Shown piece after piece: positions 32,528-44,276 of a stretch of DNA of 64,000 nucleotides (the stretch's first letter is position 1; every line of letters starts with the position of its first letter). Under the pieces are notes generated by a model that made no database searches, had not been told where the DNA came from, and saw only the letters and a list, made by a program, of their open reading frames with translations. Both the position numbers and the translations under genes were made by a program. The stretch lies in NCBI RefSeq assembly GCF_018991925.1, contig NW_024756966.1:978501-1042500 (forward strand), given 5' to 3'. The DNA is from Homarus americanus. Its lineage: Eukaryota > Arthropoda > Malacostraca > Decapoda > Nephropidae.

Positions 32528-33640
32528 TGAATATCATTTACAGAGTGCGCCAGGACTTTGAGGGTATTAGCTGAACGAGTCACAAGTATGGGCAAAATTC
32601 TTCGCCTGACTGAGATGGTGACGGCAGGCGCTAACCAATTCCCTACCCGATTGTTCACAGATAAACAGCTATTAACGTTAGCCCCAAATCCTAATCTTAA
32701 ATCCTTGAAATCCCACTCGAGTGTTTCTTTGTAGCCGCTGTGAAGTTCCGTGTTGTGTGTGTGGGAGTGTAAAGTCTTAAATACACATACCCCATATGAC
32801 TTACTTGTATGGGGTTTATCTCTAGACATAAAGTAAACTAACTCTACCCTCTCAGTAATACTCTACCTGTTGTGAATAAACAGGTGTTACAATCCTCCCA
32901 AAACGACACCAAAAAAAAAAAAAAAGATCCAAAAATACAGAAAATTAGGTGTTTTCACAGGATTATCTGAATAACTGCCCAAGCAAAAACACCCCGTCGT
33001 AAGATTTTTCCTGAATGCGTGGATAGTCGGGGAAAAAAAAGTTCAAATTTATTCCGACAAGGATAAATTTCTTCCATCCTCCTTCCTCCCCCTCCCCCCC
33101 CTCCTCCCCTCCTTCCCCTTCCCCTCCTCCTAAGACACACACACTCACTCTGTTTCATGGTTGTAAGAGGTTAATGAATGTGTTGAGTGTTTGAATGAAA
33201 CATAATGAACACTGCTTAAACTAAATGACTCTCCCACCACCTGTCCTGTGCGTCTTTACCTGTCGAAACTAATTTACATGTAAAAATCTTTCTCGTAAGA
33301 ATAGAAGTCAGAGATTAAGTTTAGTTGCAAGGGAATGTGTGAAGGTTTCTATTTTTAACGTTGTTCTATATACAAAAAGGTGGTGTATATTATATTAATT
33401 TAAATTGATACAGCAAAATATCAAAAAAGGATGAAAATAAAATAGAGATGGTAAGGAATGTCGACTTTAATTCTTGATATGATATTTACCACATAATTTT
33501 TTCCTGTGTCTAATTTACATATATGAAATTAATAAAGAATTTCTATATTATAATTAAGATAAAAAATAATTATAAAAATAGACTGAAAATTCTTACCTAC
33601 AAATTTACTTGATTTTTTTTATAAAATTACCTGTAATTAG

Positions 33641-33641
<1 letters not shown>

Positions 33642-33715
<74 letters not shown>
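33642..33715. repeat. (ATT)n microsatellite
   Basis: Perfect TTA repeat of about 74 bases; it ends at TTATACAG, then AT-mixed sequence. Confidence 0.97.
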
Positions 33716-33949
33716 CAGTACATACACATGAACACTTCGGCACAGCTGTAATAGTCACGACAGGAAAGGAGACTGACAGATGTGTAAATATGGCATCTGA
33801 AATACCTCGTTGACTGACACACACACACACACACACTTGGAGGAACAGTTGGCCTGCCCGTAATGCCTAGGATAACACGCTAGGTGGAGGTGATGAATGC
33901 TAGGACAACATAGACGTCTAGGAGGGGGCTATAGGCTGAGATGCCTCCA

Positions 33950-34145
33950 TATACTGAAACTTATACTGAAACCTCTTTATACTGAAACCTCCTTATACTG
34001 AAACCTCTTTATACTGAAACCTCTATATTGATAATGATGCCCACTGAACCCCAAGTCTTATGATACTGAACCCTACTGAAACCTTTTAAAACCTGAATAA
34101 ATACTGACGATCATTCTTCTCCCTACCCAAGCTATACTGAAACCC
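33950..34145. repeat. 18-bp minisatellite (ATACTGAAACCTCCTT), decaying
   Basis: Clean 18-base units at 33950-34027, then scattered ATACTGAA and ACTGAAACC words to 34145. Confidence 0.88.
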
Positions 34146-34164
34146 AAGAACAGTGTGTATCATT

Positions 34165-34435
34165 ATAGTGATCCTGGGGTGGGGGGTGGGGTGTTGGAAG
34201 GAGTGGGGGGGAGGGGGGGAGGAGGTGTTAGAGGAGGTTAGAGGAGGGTTAGGAGGGGTGGGGGAGAAGGGTGGGGTGAGGAGGGGGTTAGAGGAGGGGG
34301 GTTAGAGGAGGGGTTAGAGGGTGGTTAGAGGAGTTGGGGAGGAGGGTTAGAGGAGGGTGGGGGGAAGGGTGGGGTGAGGGGTGGGGTGAGGAGGGGGGTT
34401 AGAGGAGGGGGGGTGGGGAGGAGGAGGAGGGTCAC
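34165..34435. repeat. G-rich minisatellite (GGTTAGAGGAGGGG)
   Basis: Variable 12-24 base units GGGTTAGAGGAGG and GGGTGGGGTGAGG; G-quadruplex-prone. Confidence 0.9.
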
Positions 34436-34603
34436 TAAGACGTAACCAATGCCAAACAATGCTCGGAATCATCCACGTGTAAAAATGCTGAAAATTTTCG
34501 CTAATGCTTTACCCAGAACCGCTACACTCGCCCATGGAGACAATATTCCCCTTATTATAGTGCTATAACACCCTCAACCGTAGAGCCGATTGTCCATACT
34601 CAC

Positions 34604-34729
34604 CTGGTGATGAATCTCGCCCGTAGAGACCTCACCGATGAGTATCACCACTTCGCTCAAGGGAAAACCCCGGGGTGTAAAAATATATATAGCGAAGACA
34701 ATCTGTTTTCGTGGGTCATTTGCATACGA
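34604..34729 (-). CDS. Candidate internal coding exon, product unknown
   Basis: On the minus strand a TATTTACAG acceptor (after CCAACCC) precedes position 34729, and CACCAG|GTGAGTATGG, a near-perfect donor, follows 34604. The segment between is 126 bases, exactly 42 codons, and is open in one frame when read from the first base (phase 0 at both ends). It begins SYANDPRKQIVF and ends EVVILIGEVSTGEIHHQ, with no low-complexity bias. I do not recognise a family. No neighbouring exon was found within several kb, and the pyrimidine tract is short, so a chance combination is possible. Confidence 0.3.
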
Positions 34730-35039
34730 CTGTAAATAGGGTTGGAGACGCCATTTGTTCCTTTGGTTGGCCCGGCAGTTCTCAGGTGAGGGTGAGGGAG
34801 GTGGGGGAGGGAAGGTGGAAGGTGGGGAGGGGAAGGTTTGAGTCTTAAGATGCCAGACATAACATAAGATAATTTGTCTTTTACCTGCAAGTCCCAGATT
34901 AAAACATAATGGTGGTGAATAAGCCCGGTTAAAACAGAAAGAGAGAGAGAGATAACGGACTCGTGCCAAAAGTCAGGGCGTGTGGTGTAGACCAATCTGG
35001 ATCCCAAGTCGTGTCTTTCGGTTAACCAGGAGACGCTGA

Positions 35040-35300
35040 AGAGGAGGAGGAGGAGGAGGAGGGAGGGTGTAAGAAGTAGTAAAAATGAGGATGTAGGGGA
35101 TGAGGGAGGGTGGGGTGTGGTGAGGGGAGGCTGGGATCATGGGGATTGTGGTGTATGGGGGAGAAAGAGGGAGGGGAGGAGGATGGTGTGAGGTAGGGTG
35201 AAGAGATGTCTAGTTTGTGTGTATGGTATTTAAGGAAGGGTGTTGGAGGGAAAGGGGAGGGTATTGTATGATGTGGGGGGGTGTTGGAGGTAAAAATATT
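35040..35300. repeat. G-rich low-complexity stretch
   Basis: (GGA)n at 35040-35062 then GAGGGTGGGGTGTGGTG-type sequence. Confidence 0.75.
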
Positions 35301-35526
35301 GGGGGGACTAATTACTTCAAGTCAAGTTACCTGTACAGTAACATTTTAAGTAACCTCCTCCCTCTAATCACTGTGTCTGCTCCAGGTAACATGACCCCCT
35401 CCACCCTGTGTTAACTTCAGGTGTGTGTGTCTCAGGTAGAAGTTACCTGTGATAGCTTTTGTTATGGTGTGTTAACTTTGTGTATTAGTGAATATATTAT
35501 GAGAAAGAAGATTAGTGGAGGAGGTG

Positions 35527-35529
<3 letters not shown>

Positions 35530-35557
<28 letters not shown>

Positions 35558-35594
35558 TATGTGTGTTATTATTATTATTATTATTATTATTATC
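35530..35594. repeat. (ATT)n microsatellite
   Basis: Two ATT runs split by TTATGTGTG. Confidence 0.95.
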
Positions 35595-35734
35595 AGATAA
35601 AGTTTTAATAGTTTATTTTAAATATTGTAAAGTCATCTATTTGGGATAAACTCGAAGACCACTTGAGTGTTTACTGAACTGTAGACACACATCTTAATGG
35701 ATAAACAGCGATTTGGTAGTATGTGCGGATTACC

Positions 35735-35736
<2 letters not shown>

Positions 35737-35814
<78 letters not shown>
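35737..35814. repeat. (CA)n microsatellite
   Basis: Perfect CA run of about 78 bases. Confidence 0.98.
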
Positions 35815-35817
<3 letters not shown>

Positions 35818-36044
35818 CAGACGTGAGGAAATGAGTGATGACTTAAGACTATGACATAACCTGTATTTATTAATCGCCTTGTGTGTTGTTTGTGTTTATT
35901 TGTTTGTATATAGTGTTTACATTTGTTTGTTTGTTTTAATTAGTTTATGTTTTGTGTAGTTTCTTAACCTAACCTAAGCTAAGATAACTCACCCCAGGTA
36001 GAGCATTAGAGAGTTTGATCATCAGGTGAAATAAACAAGGTGGA

Positions 36045-36122
36045 GTAGGGGGGTAGGGGGGGAAGGGTAGGAGGGGGAGTAAGAGTAGGGGGAAGGTAGG
36101 AGGGGGAGTAAGGGGGAGGAGG
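36045..36122. repeat. GGGGGAAGGTAGGAGGGG repeat
   Basis: Two to three units of about 30 bases, G/A-rich. Confidence 0.8.
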
Positions 36123-36125
36123 GAG

Positions 36126-36141
36126 GCCTAATCTTCAGGTG
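36126..36141 (+). mobile_element. Short copy of element terminus
   Basis: GCCTAATCTTCAGGTG matches the 19503-19529 terminus over 16 bases. CCTAACCTAAGC lies about 160 bases upstream. Confidence 0.4.
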
Positions 36142-36449
36142 AGCCTTAGTAAGTCTCCCAAGGAAAACAATTAGTACACACACACCTGCCTGAAGGACAC
36201 TATCAGTTCGACCACCTACCTTGATCTAAAACCCGGGTGTAAACAAAGTGGGGAAAAATTCACAGAGATAACTTGGTGTGGTAGATTAAACCCGGGTTAT
36301 GTTAGTCAGTGCTTTCATACCCTTCCTCCCTCCATTCCTACTCTCCCTTTCTTGTTACCCTCCTACTCTCTCTGCCTCTTCCTTCCTCACCTACCTGGCC
36401 ATTGTTTCTGTTGTTACTCTTATGTCAACTGTACTCACTGACCATTACC

Positions 36450-36900
36450 TACTACCACCACCTATGACTACCCTACCCTACTACCACCACCACCTACGAC
36501 TACCACCACCCCGACTACCACCACCTACTACCACCACCCTACGACTACCCCCACCCACCTACTACCACCCTCCCAAACTACCACCACCCAAACTACCCCC
36601 ACCACCACCTCACCCTACTACTACCACCACCCTACGACTACCCCCCACCCCTACGACTACCCCCACCCCTACGACTACCCCCACCCCTACACCCCACCCT
36701 ACGACTACCACCACCCTACATTACCCCACCCTACGACTATCACCACCTACGACTACCCCCACCCTACGACTACCCCCACCCTACTACTACCACCCCGACT
36801 ACCACCTACGACTACCACCACCTACGACTACCCCCCTACTACTACCACCACCACCCTACGACACCACCTCTACTACCCACCACCAACAACCTCCTTACCA
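36450..36900. repeat. (CTACGACTACCACCACC)n minisatellite
   Basis: 450 bases of ACCACC and CCCCACCCTACGACTA units, G appearing almost only in the CGACTA word. Pro/Thr-rich frames are artefacts. Confidence 0.93.
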
Positions 36901-37060
36901 CCACCACCAACCTTCCTCCTCCTGCCACCAACCCCTCTCCCGACCTCTCCCCGAACACCAGCAAGGGTTGCTAGCCTCTCTCGGTCGCTGTGCTCCTTGA
37001 CCAATGGAACTCCAAGAGACGTGCCTGAATAAGTAAGAATTAAGGGAACGACATAGGTGC

Positions 37061-37061
<1 letters not shown>

Positions 37062-37115
<54 letters not shown>
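37062..37115. repeat. (GT)n microsatellite
   Basis: Perfect GT run. Confidence 0.97.
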
Positions 37116-37116
<1 letters not shown>

Positions 37117-37189
37117 ATTTTGTCCAGATCTCTCGGGGGAACTAAGATGTAAATACTCTTTCCCTCAGACGTTTTTTGTTCAGGGATTG

Positions 37190-37570
37190 TGGAGGGAGGA
37201 GGGGGAAGAAGGGAGGATGAGGAGAGGAGTAGGTGCTGCTAATGTGTTGCGAAGAGGGAGTGAGGAAGAAGGCTATTGATAATGTTTAGTGAGGGAGGAG
37301 GAGGAGGAGGAGAAAAAAAAAGGTGCTTATGTTGTGAAGGGAGGAGAAGGAAGAGATTATTATATGTAGGGAAGGGGGAGGAGGAGGAGCTAGTGTTACG
37401 AGAGAGGTGTTTGTTTGCGATAGAGGAAGAAATTAGTGCTCATGTTGCGAGGTGGGAGGAGTGAAAAAAAGTGAAGTCATTGTTAATGTTTAGGGGAGGA
37501 GGGAGGAGGAGGAGTAGCGTAAGAGGAGGAGGAGGAGGAGGAGGAGGAGGAGGGAGGAGGAGGAGGAGCT
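37190..37570. repeat. Purine-rich region with (GGA)n
   Basis: GGAGGAGGAG runs at 37290-37315, 37375-37390 and 37495-37570, separated by partly repeated TGCTAATGTT and GTGCTTATGTTG phrases. Confidence 0.85.
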
Positions 37571-37600
37571 GGTGCTTGTAGTACATACGAGTGTTTGTGT

Positions 37601-37601
<1 letters not shown>

Positions 37602-37647
<46 letters not shown>
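37602..37647. repeat. (CT)n microsatellite
   Basis: Perfect CT run of 46 bases. Confidence 0.97.
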
Positions 37648-37648
<1 letters not shown>

Positions 37649-37954
37649 CACATTACTATTGATTGGGTGTGTTTGTGTGTGTGTGTGTGTGTGTTAGTGG
37701 GTGCGTGTGAGTGTGTGTTGGGTGTATTAGTGAGTGTGTGTGGATGTATTAGAGTGTGTTAAAGAGTGTATGTGTTAGTATATGTATATTACCACATTCA
37801 ATACATATATAAACAACATCAACATTTCTATAAGAATAATATAACTCGATATAATAGGCCTATAGAATATGATATAACTATAGGATATGGTTAGGTGGAG
37901 AGAGAGGCAGAGAAAATATACTTAGCTGGACAGAAAATGGTGTTGATGTGTCCC

Positions 37955-38140
37955 TTTCCCCCTCCCCCCTACCATCCCCTTCCCTGTACCATCCCTCCCC
38001 CCTACCATCCCTCCTTCCCCACCATCCTCCCCTATCATCCCTCCTACCATCCTCCCCCCATCCCCTTCCCTATCATCCCTCTCTACCATCCTCCCCATCA
38101 TCCCCCTCCCCCCCTACCATCCCCTCCCCTCAACCATCTA
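37955..38140. repeat. (CCTACCATCCCTCC)n minisatellite
   Basis: C/T/A-only 13-22 base units. Confidence 0.9.
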
Positions 38141-38445
38141 TTAATAATGGCAGGAGAGTAATAAGCATAGAAATGTAGACGTTCCTGTAGGGTCCGAGCC
38201 TACCGTGGCCAGCACCAGCCTCCTGTAGCAATCTGATAGTGGGAGTCTATAAATTGGGGGGTTGTATGGGTGAGGGGGTGAGGGAGGGGTAGGGAGGGGG
38301 TATGGTTTAGGGGAGAGGTGGAGGGGTAGAGTTAGGTGACACGACTGGACAGCCCGTGGGCAGAATGGGAAGTAAATTTCTCCCCCCCCCCAAAAAAAAA
38401 AAATTATTAAGGTTGCTAAATGAAATGCTTGAAAATCAGTGTCTA

Positions 38446-38448
<3 letters not shown>

Positions 38449-38486
<38 letters not shown>
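38449..38486. repeat. (CT)n microsatellite
   Basis: CT run of about 38 bases. Confidence 0.96.
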
Positions 38487-38489
<3 letters not shown>

Positions 38490-38520
38490 GACATGTAAGT
38501 TCATAGGTGTTATTATTATT

Positions 38521-38521
38521 T

Positions 38522-38567
<46 letters not shown>

Positions 38568-38570
38568 CCA
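38521..38570. repeat. (ATC)n microsatellite
   Basis: ATC triplets, 15 units. Confidence 0.96.
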
Positions 38571-38897
38571 TCACACACTACATCACACACTCACACACTT
38601 CACAATTTTTTTTTTATCATCCCAGATTATGAAAATAATCTCATCAATCAAAGGAAGATCTTAGCTGGTAGTGAGAATACTCCACAAGTCTTCATGAATA
38701 TTGTGTCCCAGGAATATTTACCCTAGCTTGGTGGTCAAGATAAGGGCAATATTCCCCCTGACATACGGACAGACGGCAGAAAATAACGAAACGAGGATGA
38801 TATCAATACATATTTCCCCTGGTGGCTGCTGTATGCAAATATTATTAATGAGGGATTGGCATTTCCGTGTTCTATTTACTGTATGTCTGTTTAAAAG

Positions 38898-38950
38898 GTG
38901 TATGTATGTATGTATGTATGTATGTATGTATGTATGTATGTATGTATGTA
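38898..38950. repeat. (GTAT)n microsatellite
   Basis: Perfect TATG/GTAT run. Confidence 0.97.
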
Positions 38951-39523
38951 TTGTTTCATTATGTCCATCATCTTGTGTGTTTAGGGAGTGAGGGATGGGA
39001 AGGGAGGGGGAGGCGGATTGAAGGGAATAGAGGAGACTAGGGATAAGGGAAGGTGACCTTATTGAATGTGTAGTCAGGATGATTTTTACTGAATGTGTAG
39101 TGAGATAATTATCCAATATGTTATCATCATCTGAGACGCTATCATACATTAAAGTTTCCCATAAGATGTAAACAAGATATCAATCACCGGACTTGTTTTT
39201 GCTATCTTGGTTATATGAAGATTATAGCCAGATATATGATTATAGACGTGTATGCTATATCTTTGTATTGGATTTGACTTTCTATAGCTATATATACTGG
39301 AGCTATTCGGCTATATTAGGAATCAATTAATAAACTATATAGAATCTCTTATAAGCATGAGGACACGATATATTGTTATAGTAGTTATATCATCTCCTCT
39401 ATGGGTTAGGTGTTGAGTGGTATAAGTATTGGATATATGGATATGTATTTGAGTGTTGTACCTTGGTTGGATAATGTTGTTTATAGAAGAGAATATTGAT
39501 AGTGTGTATATATATGGATCTGT

Positions 39524-39528
<5 letters not shown>

Positions 39529-39563
<35 letters not shown>
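39529..39563. repeat. (CA)n microsatellite
   Basis: Perfect CA run, directly upstream of a T-rich tract and an AG acceptor-like site at 39608. Confidence 0.97.
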
Positions 39564-39564
<1 letters not shown>

Positions 39565-39608
39565 AACTAATTTTTTTTATACATACATATATTTTTTCTT
39601 TATTACAG

Positions 39609-39675
39609 ACGGATGAATATGTGTGTTACATTACGGAGACCATTTACTTTGTGTCCATTAGATCCGGGTTGTAAT
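39609..39675 (+). other. Weak candidate terminal exon
   Basis: ATATTTTTTCTTTATTACAG at 39589-39608 is a good 3' splice site. The sequence after it is open for 21 codons (TDEYVCYITETIYFVSIRSGL) and then a TAA. It is unique sequence, but short, unrecognised and without supporting exons. Confidence 0.15.
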
Positions 39676-40436
39676 CTGGCAGGATCGCACCATACCATTT
39701 TAAAATGAATGGAGGACAACTGTGGTGGGAAAGAAGGCGGCCGCATATATTGATAAACCTCTATAGTGCGAACCAACGAGACACTGGTCATATTAGCGAG
39801 GTCGACTTTTTAATAACTCTACTATGACCTTACTCTCTAGAACAGTGCCTAACGATGCCATATTCGGTGCCAATGATGGTTATCCGGTTAAATAGGGTAT
39901 CCGGTTAACTAGAGGTTCGGCTAAAGCGGGTTATCATATAGTCTCTTTTCTGTGGTAAACTGGACCCTATCCGAGAAATGACCAGTGTTGCCAACTCAAG
40001 ACACGGGGCTTCAACCTTCTCTCTCACTCTCTCACTCACTCGCTTCTCACGGCATTTTGTTTGGCCTTTTCGTATACCTTGTTTGAATCTCATTATACAC
40101 AGTCCTAGAGGTCAGGCAGGTGTGTGTGTGTTTGTGTGTCCGTAGTAACCCAGTAAACTAGAGGTATATTAAATCTGTGACCCGCCTTTGATGGGGAGGG
40201 GAGGGAGGTAGGAGTGAAAGAGAGAGGTTTCGGGGGAAGAGATGGTGGTGTTGGCAACGATGCTAAATGACTGGGTGACGGTGCCTCGGTTCCATATCTG
40301 TGATTAACTCCTCTTGATTGGGGAAGTGCCAGAGAGAAAATTGGTATATGAAAATTGGGAATAGATTGGAATAGGAAGTATATGTAGAAGTTGTGAAGGT
40401 TTTAAAGAAATGGGATATTGGTGAAGTTTCTTAATG

Positions 40437-40492
40437 TATGTATGTATGTATGTATGTATGTATGTATGTATGTATGTATGTATGTGTGTGTG
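40437..40492. repeat. (TATG)n microsatellite
   Basis: Twelve TATG units followed by (GT)n. Confidence 0.97.
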
Positions 40493-40616
40493 TATTGATA
40501 CATGATGTTGGCTGCACTTTTATATTTGGAATAAATTATTAATTATTAGTGGTAATATAATGTACTGTTGCGCTTAATTTAGATTCCTTGATATTGATGT
40601 AGATATACAGTGCGGT

Positions 40617-40644
40617 GTGTCTGTCTGTCTGTCTGTCTGTCTGT
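40617..40644. repeat. (TGTC)n microsatellite
   Basis: Seven CTGT units. Confidence 0.95.
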
Positions 40645-40689
40645 AAAGCACACGATTTAAATTCCATGTTAAAACCAGTGGTAAAACTT

Positions 40690-40915
40690 CGTAACTTAAT
40701 TAACACCTTTGTAAAACGCCATTGTTAAACTGCCACTGTAAAAACACCTTTGTAAAGTGCCATTGTAAACGAACATGGGACACAACAAAAACCCATTGTA
40801 GAATACCTTTGTAAAATGCAACTGCCATAAACGACTCGGTCAAAGATGTCACTGTAAAACGTGTCTGTAAAGCGCCACTGTAATGCACCATTGTAAACCG
40901 TCATTGTAAAAAAAA
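40690..40915. repeat. Degenerate about 15-bp repeat (TTGTAAAACGCCA)
   Basis: CTTTGTAAA, CATTGTAAAC and CACTGTAAAA recur 12 or more times with 14-20 base spacing; copies differ at many positions. Confidence 0.75.
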
Positions 40916-40979
40916 AGGTGAAAAAACAAGAACATTACTGACTGCTTTGGTTAGTGCGGAGGGCATTATTGTGCTTCCA

Positions 40980-41165
40980 GGCGAGGGGGAGGGAAGAGAG
41001 AGGGAGGGAGAGGGAGATGAGAGGAACAGGAAGAGAGAGAGAGAAAGGTGGAGCAGGGAGGGAAGAGGAGAGGGAGGGAGGGAGAGGAGATGGAGAGGAA
41101 GGAGAGAGAGAGAAAGGGACAGGAGGGAAGAGAGAGAGAGAAAGAGAGGGGAGGGATGCTGTATG
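40980..41165. repeat. Polypurine GAGAGGGA tract
   Basis: Purine only, GGGAGAGAGA units. Confidence 0.93.
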
Positions 41166-41219
41166 AGGGGAAACCCATATAGGAATTCACACATTACTTG
41201 GGACTCCCCTTCCCAAACA

Positions 41220-41415
41220 GGATATTACCCCCTCCTTTTCTTCAACCTCCCTCCTCACTCCTCAGCCTCCTCTTTCTTCCCTCACCACCTCCCATTTTCC
41301 TCCCTCACCTCCTAATTCCTTCCTTTACCCACCCTCACTTCCCTCCATTTCCCCTACCTCTCTCCCTCACCCCTCCCTCACCCCTCCCTCACCCCCAACC
41401 TCCCTCCAACCACAA
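41220..41415. repeat. Polypyrimidine CCCTCC tract
   Basis: C/T-rich, the strand complement in character of the preceding purine tract. Confidence 0.88.
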
Positions 41416-41744
41416 TTTCTTCACCAATAGATGACGCCCCCTGACACAGTTGCCATGTCTCGCTTTATGTTCTCATTAACATCTTCTCGTTTCACACTGA
41501 TTTTAATTCTTCTCTTTCTGTCTCTCTCTCTCTCTCTCCTCACCTTTTATCCTCCCTCTTACGAAAAGTCCAGAGAGAGAATAAGAAGATGGATAGTAAG
41601 AATAGGTTGATAAATGGATAGGAGAAGATAGAGATAGGACAGTAGGATGGGAGAGGGTCGATAGGTTGCCACACACCACCGCCATCACTGACTTCGAAAT
41701 GATATTGTGTGATAGGCGATTAATATAAGATTTATACGTATTGG

Positions 41745-42360
41745 AACCTAGATGGGGAGACGAAGGTGGGGAGAGGAGGGATGGAGGTGGGGAGAGGAGG
41801 GATGGAGGTGGGGAGAGGAGGGACGGGAGGTGGGGAGAGGAGGGATGGAGGTGGGAGAGGAGGGACGGAGGTGGGGAGAGGAGGGACGGAGGTGGGGAGA
41901 GGAGGGGTGGAGGTGGGGAGAGGAGGGATGGAGGTGGGGAGAGGAGGAGGGATGGAGGTGGGGGAGAGTGAGAGGGACGGAGGGGTGGGGAGAGGAGGGG
42001 GTGGGAGGTGGGGAGAGGGGTGGAGGTGGGGAGAGGAGGGGGTGGAGGTGGGGAGAAGAGGGGACGGGAGGTGGGGAGAGGAGGACGGAGGTGGGGGGAG
42101 AGGAGGGGACGGGAGGTGGGGGAGAGGAGGGACGGGAGGTGGGGGAGGAGGGATGGAGGGGGGAGAGGAGGGAGGAGGTGGGGGAGAGGAGGGATGAGGT
42201 GGAGAGGAGGGATGGAGGTGGGAGAGGAGGATGGAGGTGAGAGGAGGGAGATGGAGGTGAGAGGAGGGATGAGGTGGGGAGGAGGAGGATGGAGGAGGAG
42301 GAGAATTAGAGGGAGAGGATGGAGGTGGGGAGAGGAGATGGAGATAGGGAGGGTCTGAGG
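41745..42360. repeat. 21-bp polypurine minisatellite (GGAGAGGAGGGATGGAGGTGG)
   Basis: More than 20 units. The first 200 bases are regular 21-mers with a T every unit; later units vary from 19 to 24 bases. Nearly pyrimidine-free on the plus strand. Three open Gly/Arg/Glu frames run through it. Confidence 0.95.
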
Positions 42361-43177
42361 GGAGGGGATAAATGTGGGAGAGGAAGGAGGGTTTGACGAA
42401 TGGGGAGGGGGAAGAAGGAGGTAAGAAGAGAAGGAGGTAAGGAGGAAATTGAGGAGAGGAGAGAGGTGTAGTAAAGAGAGATCAAAGAGGGTAGAGAGGG
42501 AGAGGGAGGGAGTTGAGAGGGAGACAGAGAAAGGAGGAGGAAGGGGAGAGAGAGGAGCTCATAAATGATGGGTATGGTTGATGACTGTCATAAAAAAATA
42601 ATAATAATATTTTTTACTCACACGATGACCATAATTATTTATTATATATTATTGTTGTTGTTGTTAAGGGTGATGGGGTAGGGACTGACACCCCCTTCCC
42701 CCCTTCACTACAAACAATATCCCCACACCACCGGAAGTGAAGTCATGATGCAGGAACCACAGCGATGAGGGAAGAGATGAGAATAAAGGGGAAGGAAGAA
42801 GTGTAAGAACAGAGGAGAAAAGAGAGGGAATGAGAGGAATAAGGGAGATGGAAATAGAAGAAGGGGGAATAAGAAGGAAGATAATAGTTTCGTTCTATTT
42901 CTTCTCATTTCATAATTTTCAGGACACGTTTAGGTCGATCTCAACCCGCCTCTCCTGACCTGACTGAGGGATGCTAATTTTTGGCTCATCGGGATATTTT
43001 TTTTTTCCACGTGTAACCTAATGGAGCCAGTGATCAATTCTAGTTTAATCTCGACAATATAAATTATAGTAATATGTCTATATATGGTAGTGATATAGTT
43101 ATAGTCTATAATCATTGTGTTTTGGTTTAACGGAGTTGTTTAAGAATTTGATAATTTCTCAGGAATGTGTTGAGGAG

Positions 43178-43221
43178 AGAGAGAGAGAGAGAGGGAGAGA
43201 GAGAGAGAGAGAGAGAGAGAA
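43178..43221. repeat. (GA)n microsatellite
   Basis: GA run with a GGGA interruption. Confidence 0.96.
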
Positions 43222-43428
43222 CTAATTCATGCAGGGTCAAGAGGTATTGCAACATACAGGGTCTTCCAAAGAAAACACAACAGCATTCAAAAATATCGGA
43301 AAACTGGAACACACTCTGGATGGGTGGGGTGGGGGGAGGATGAGGAGGAGTGTAGAGAGAGGAGGGGAGAAGAGTAGGAATGGGAGTAGGGGAAAGGTAA
43401 GGAGTTAGAAGGAAGGGAGTATGCAGTG

Positions 43429-43431
<3 letters not shown>

Positions 43432-43489
<58 letters not shown>

Positions 43490-43490
43490 G
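43432..43490. repeat. (GA)n microsatellite, mirror-symmetric
   Basis: GA run interrupted once by GG near its middle, giving a mirror repeat. Confidence 0.96.
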
Positions 43491-43929
43491 CAGCCAATAA
43501 TGTTGAAATGAATATTAATACATCATCTTGGGCGGCTGCTGAGGTGAGCTGCCTTCACTTCACTATTTGAGAGCTGGAGGAGGGGGAGGGTAGGGGAGCC
43601 TTGCTTTATGGCGTGCACAGTGGGGGGTAGTGGGGTAAGGAGGTGCCCCTAACTGTAAGAGTGTAAAGGTGTATTGAGGCGTCTACGGGTGTGTAGGGGT
43701 GGTGTGTGTGTGTAGGTGTGGTGTTGCCGTAAGATGTACACACACCTTAAGATATAGACACACAGACACACTCATAAGACATACAGACACTCCTAAGACA
43801 CACAGACGCCCATGAGACAGACACAGACACAGGGTTGATGCGTGTACAGGTGTGGCGTGATGATGGTGAGTCTTTAATGGTGCAACCTCACTGGTGACTC
43901 CATTATCCTACCTGGTGTTAATACCTTGC

Positions 43930-44110
43930 TACCACCACTACCACCATCGTCCCTACCACCACTATCACCCACCGACCTAGCACTACCACCATCCTCCCTA
44001 CCACCACTACCACAATTCTCTTTACCAACCACCACCACTACCTTCAAACCTTACCACCATCTCTACCTCAACCACCATCATTCCCTACCACCACCACCAC
44101 CACTAACAAC
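43930..44110. repeat. (ACCACT)n low-complexity tract
   Basis: CTACCACCACTACC units with CCATCGTCCC variants. Confidence 0.88.
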
Positions 44111-44118
44111 CAGTCCAT

Positions 44119-44121
<3 letters not shown>

Positions 44122-44155
<34 letters not shown>
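44122..44155. repeat. (CA)n microsatellite
   Basis: Perfect CA run. Confidence 0.97.
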
Positions 44156-44156
<1 letters not shown>

Positions 44157-44230
44157 CAAACTGTACGTACTATTTACTGTGAAAGAAAAATTTGTGTAAT
44201 GGAAAAATGTCACGGTATTAGATCAAGAAT

Positions 44231-44276
44231 GTGTCTGTCTGTCTGTCTGTCTGTCTCTGTCTGTCTGTCTGTCTGT
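44231..44276. repeat. (TGTC)n microsatellite
   Basis: TGTC units with one TC slip. Confidence 0.95.

Noticed and set aside
41741..42358. Gly/Arg/Glu-rich frames up to 162 codons
   Set aside because: All three plus frames are open because the 21-bp purine unit contains no stop; period-driven, not coding.
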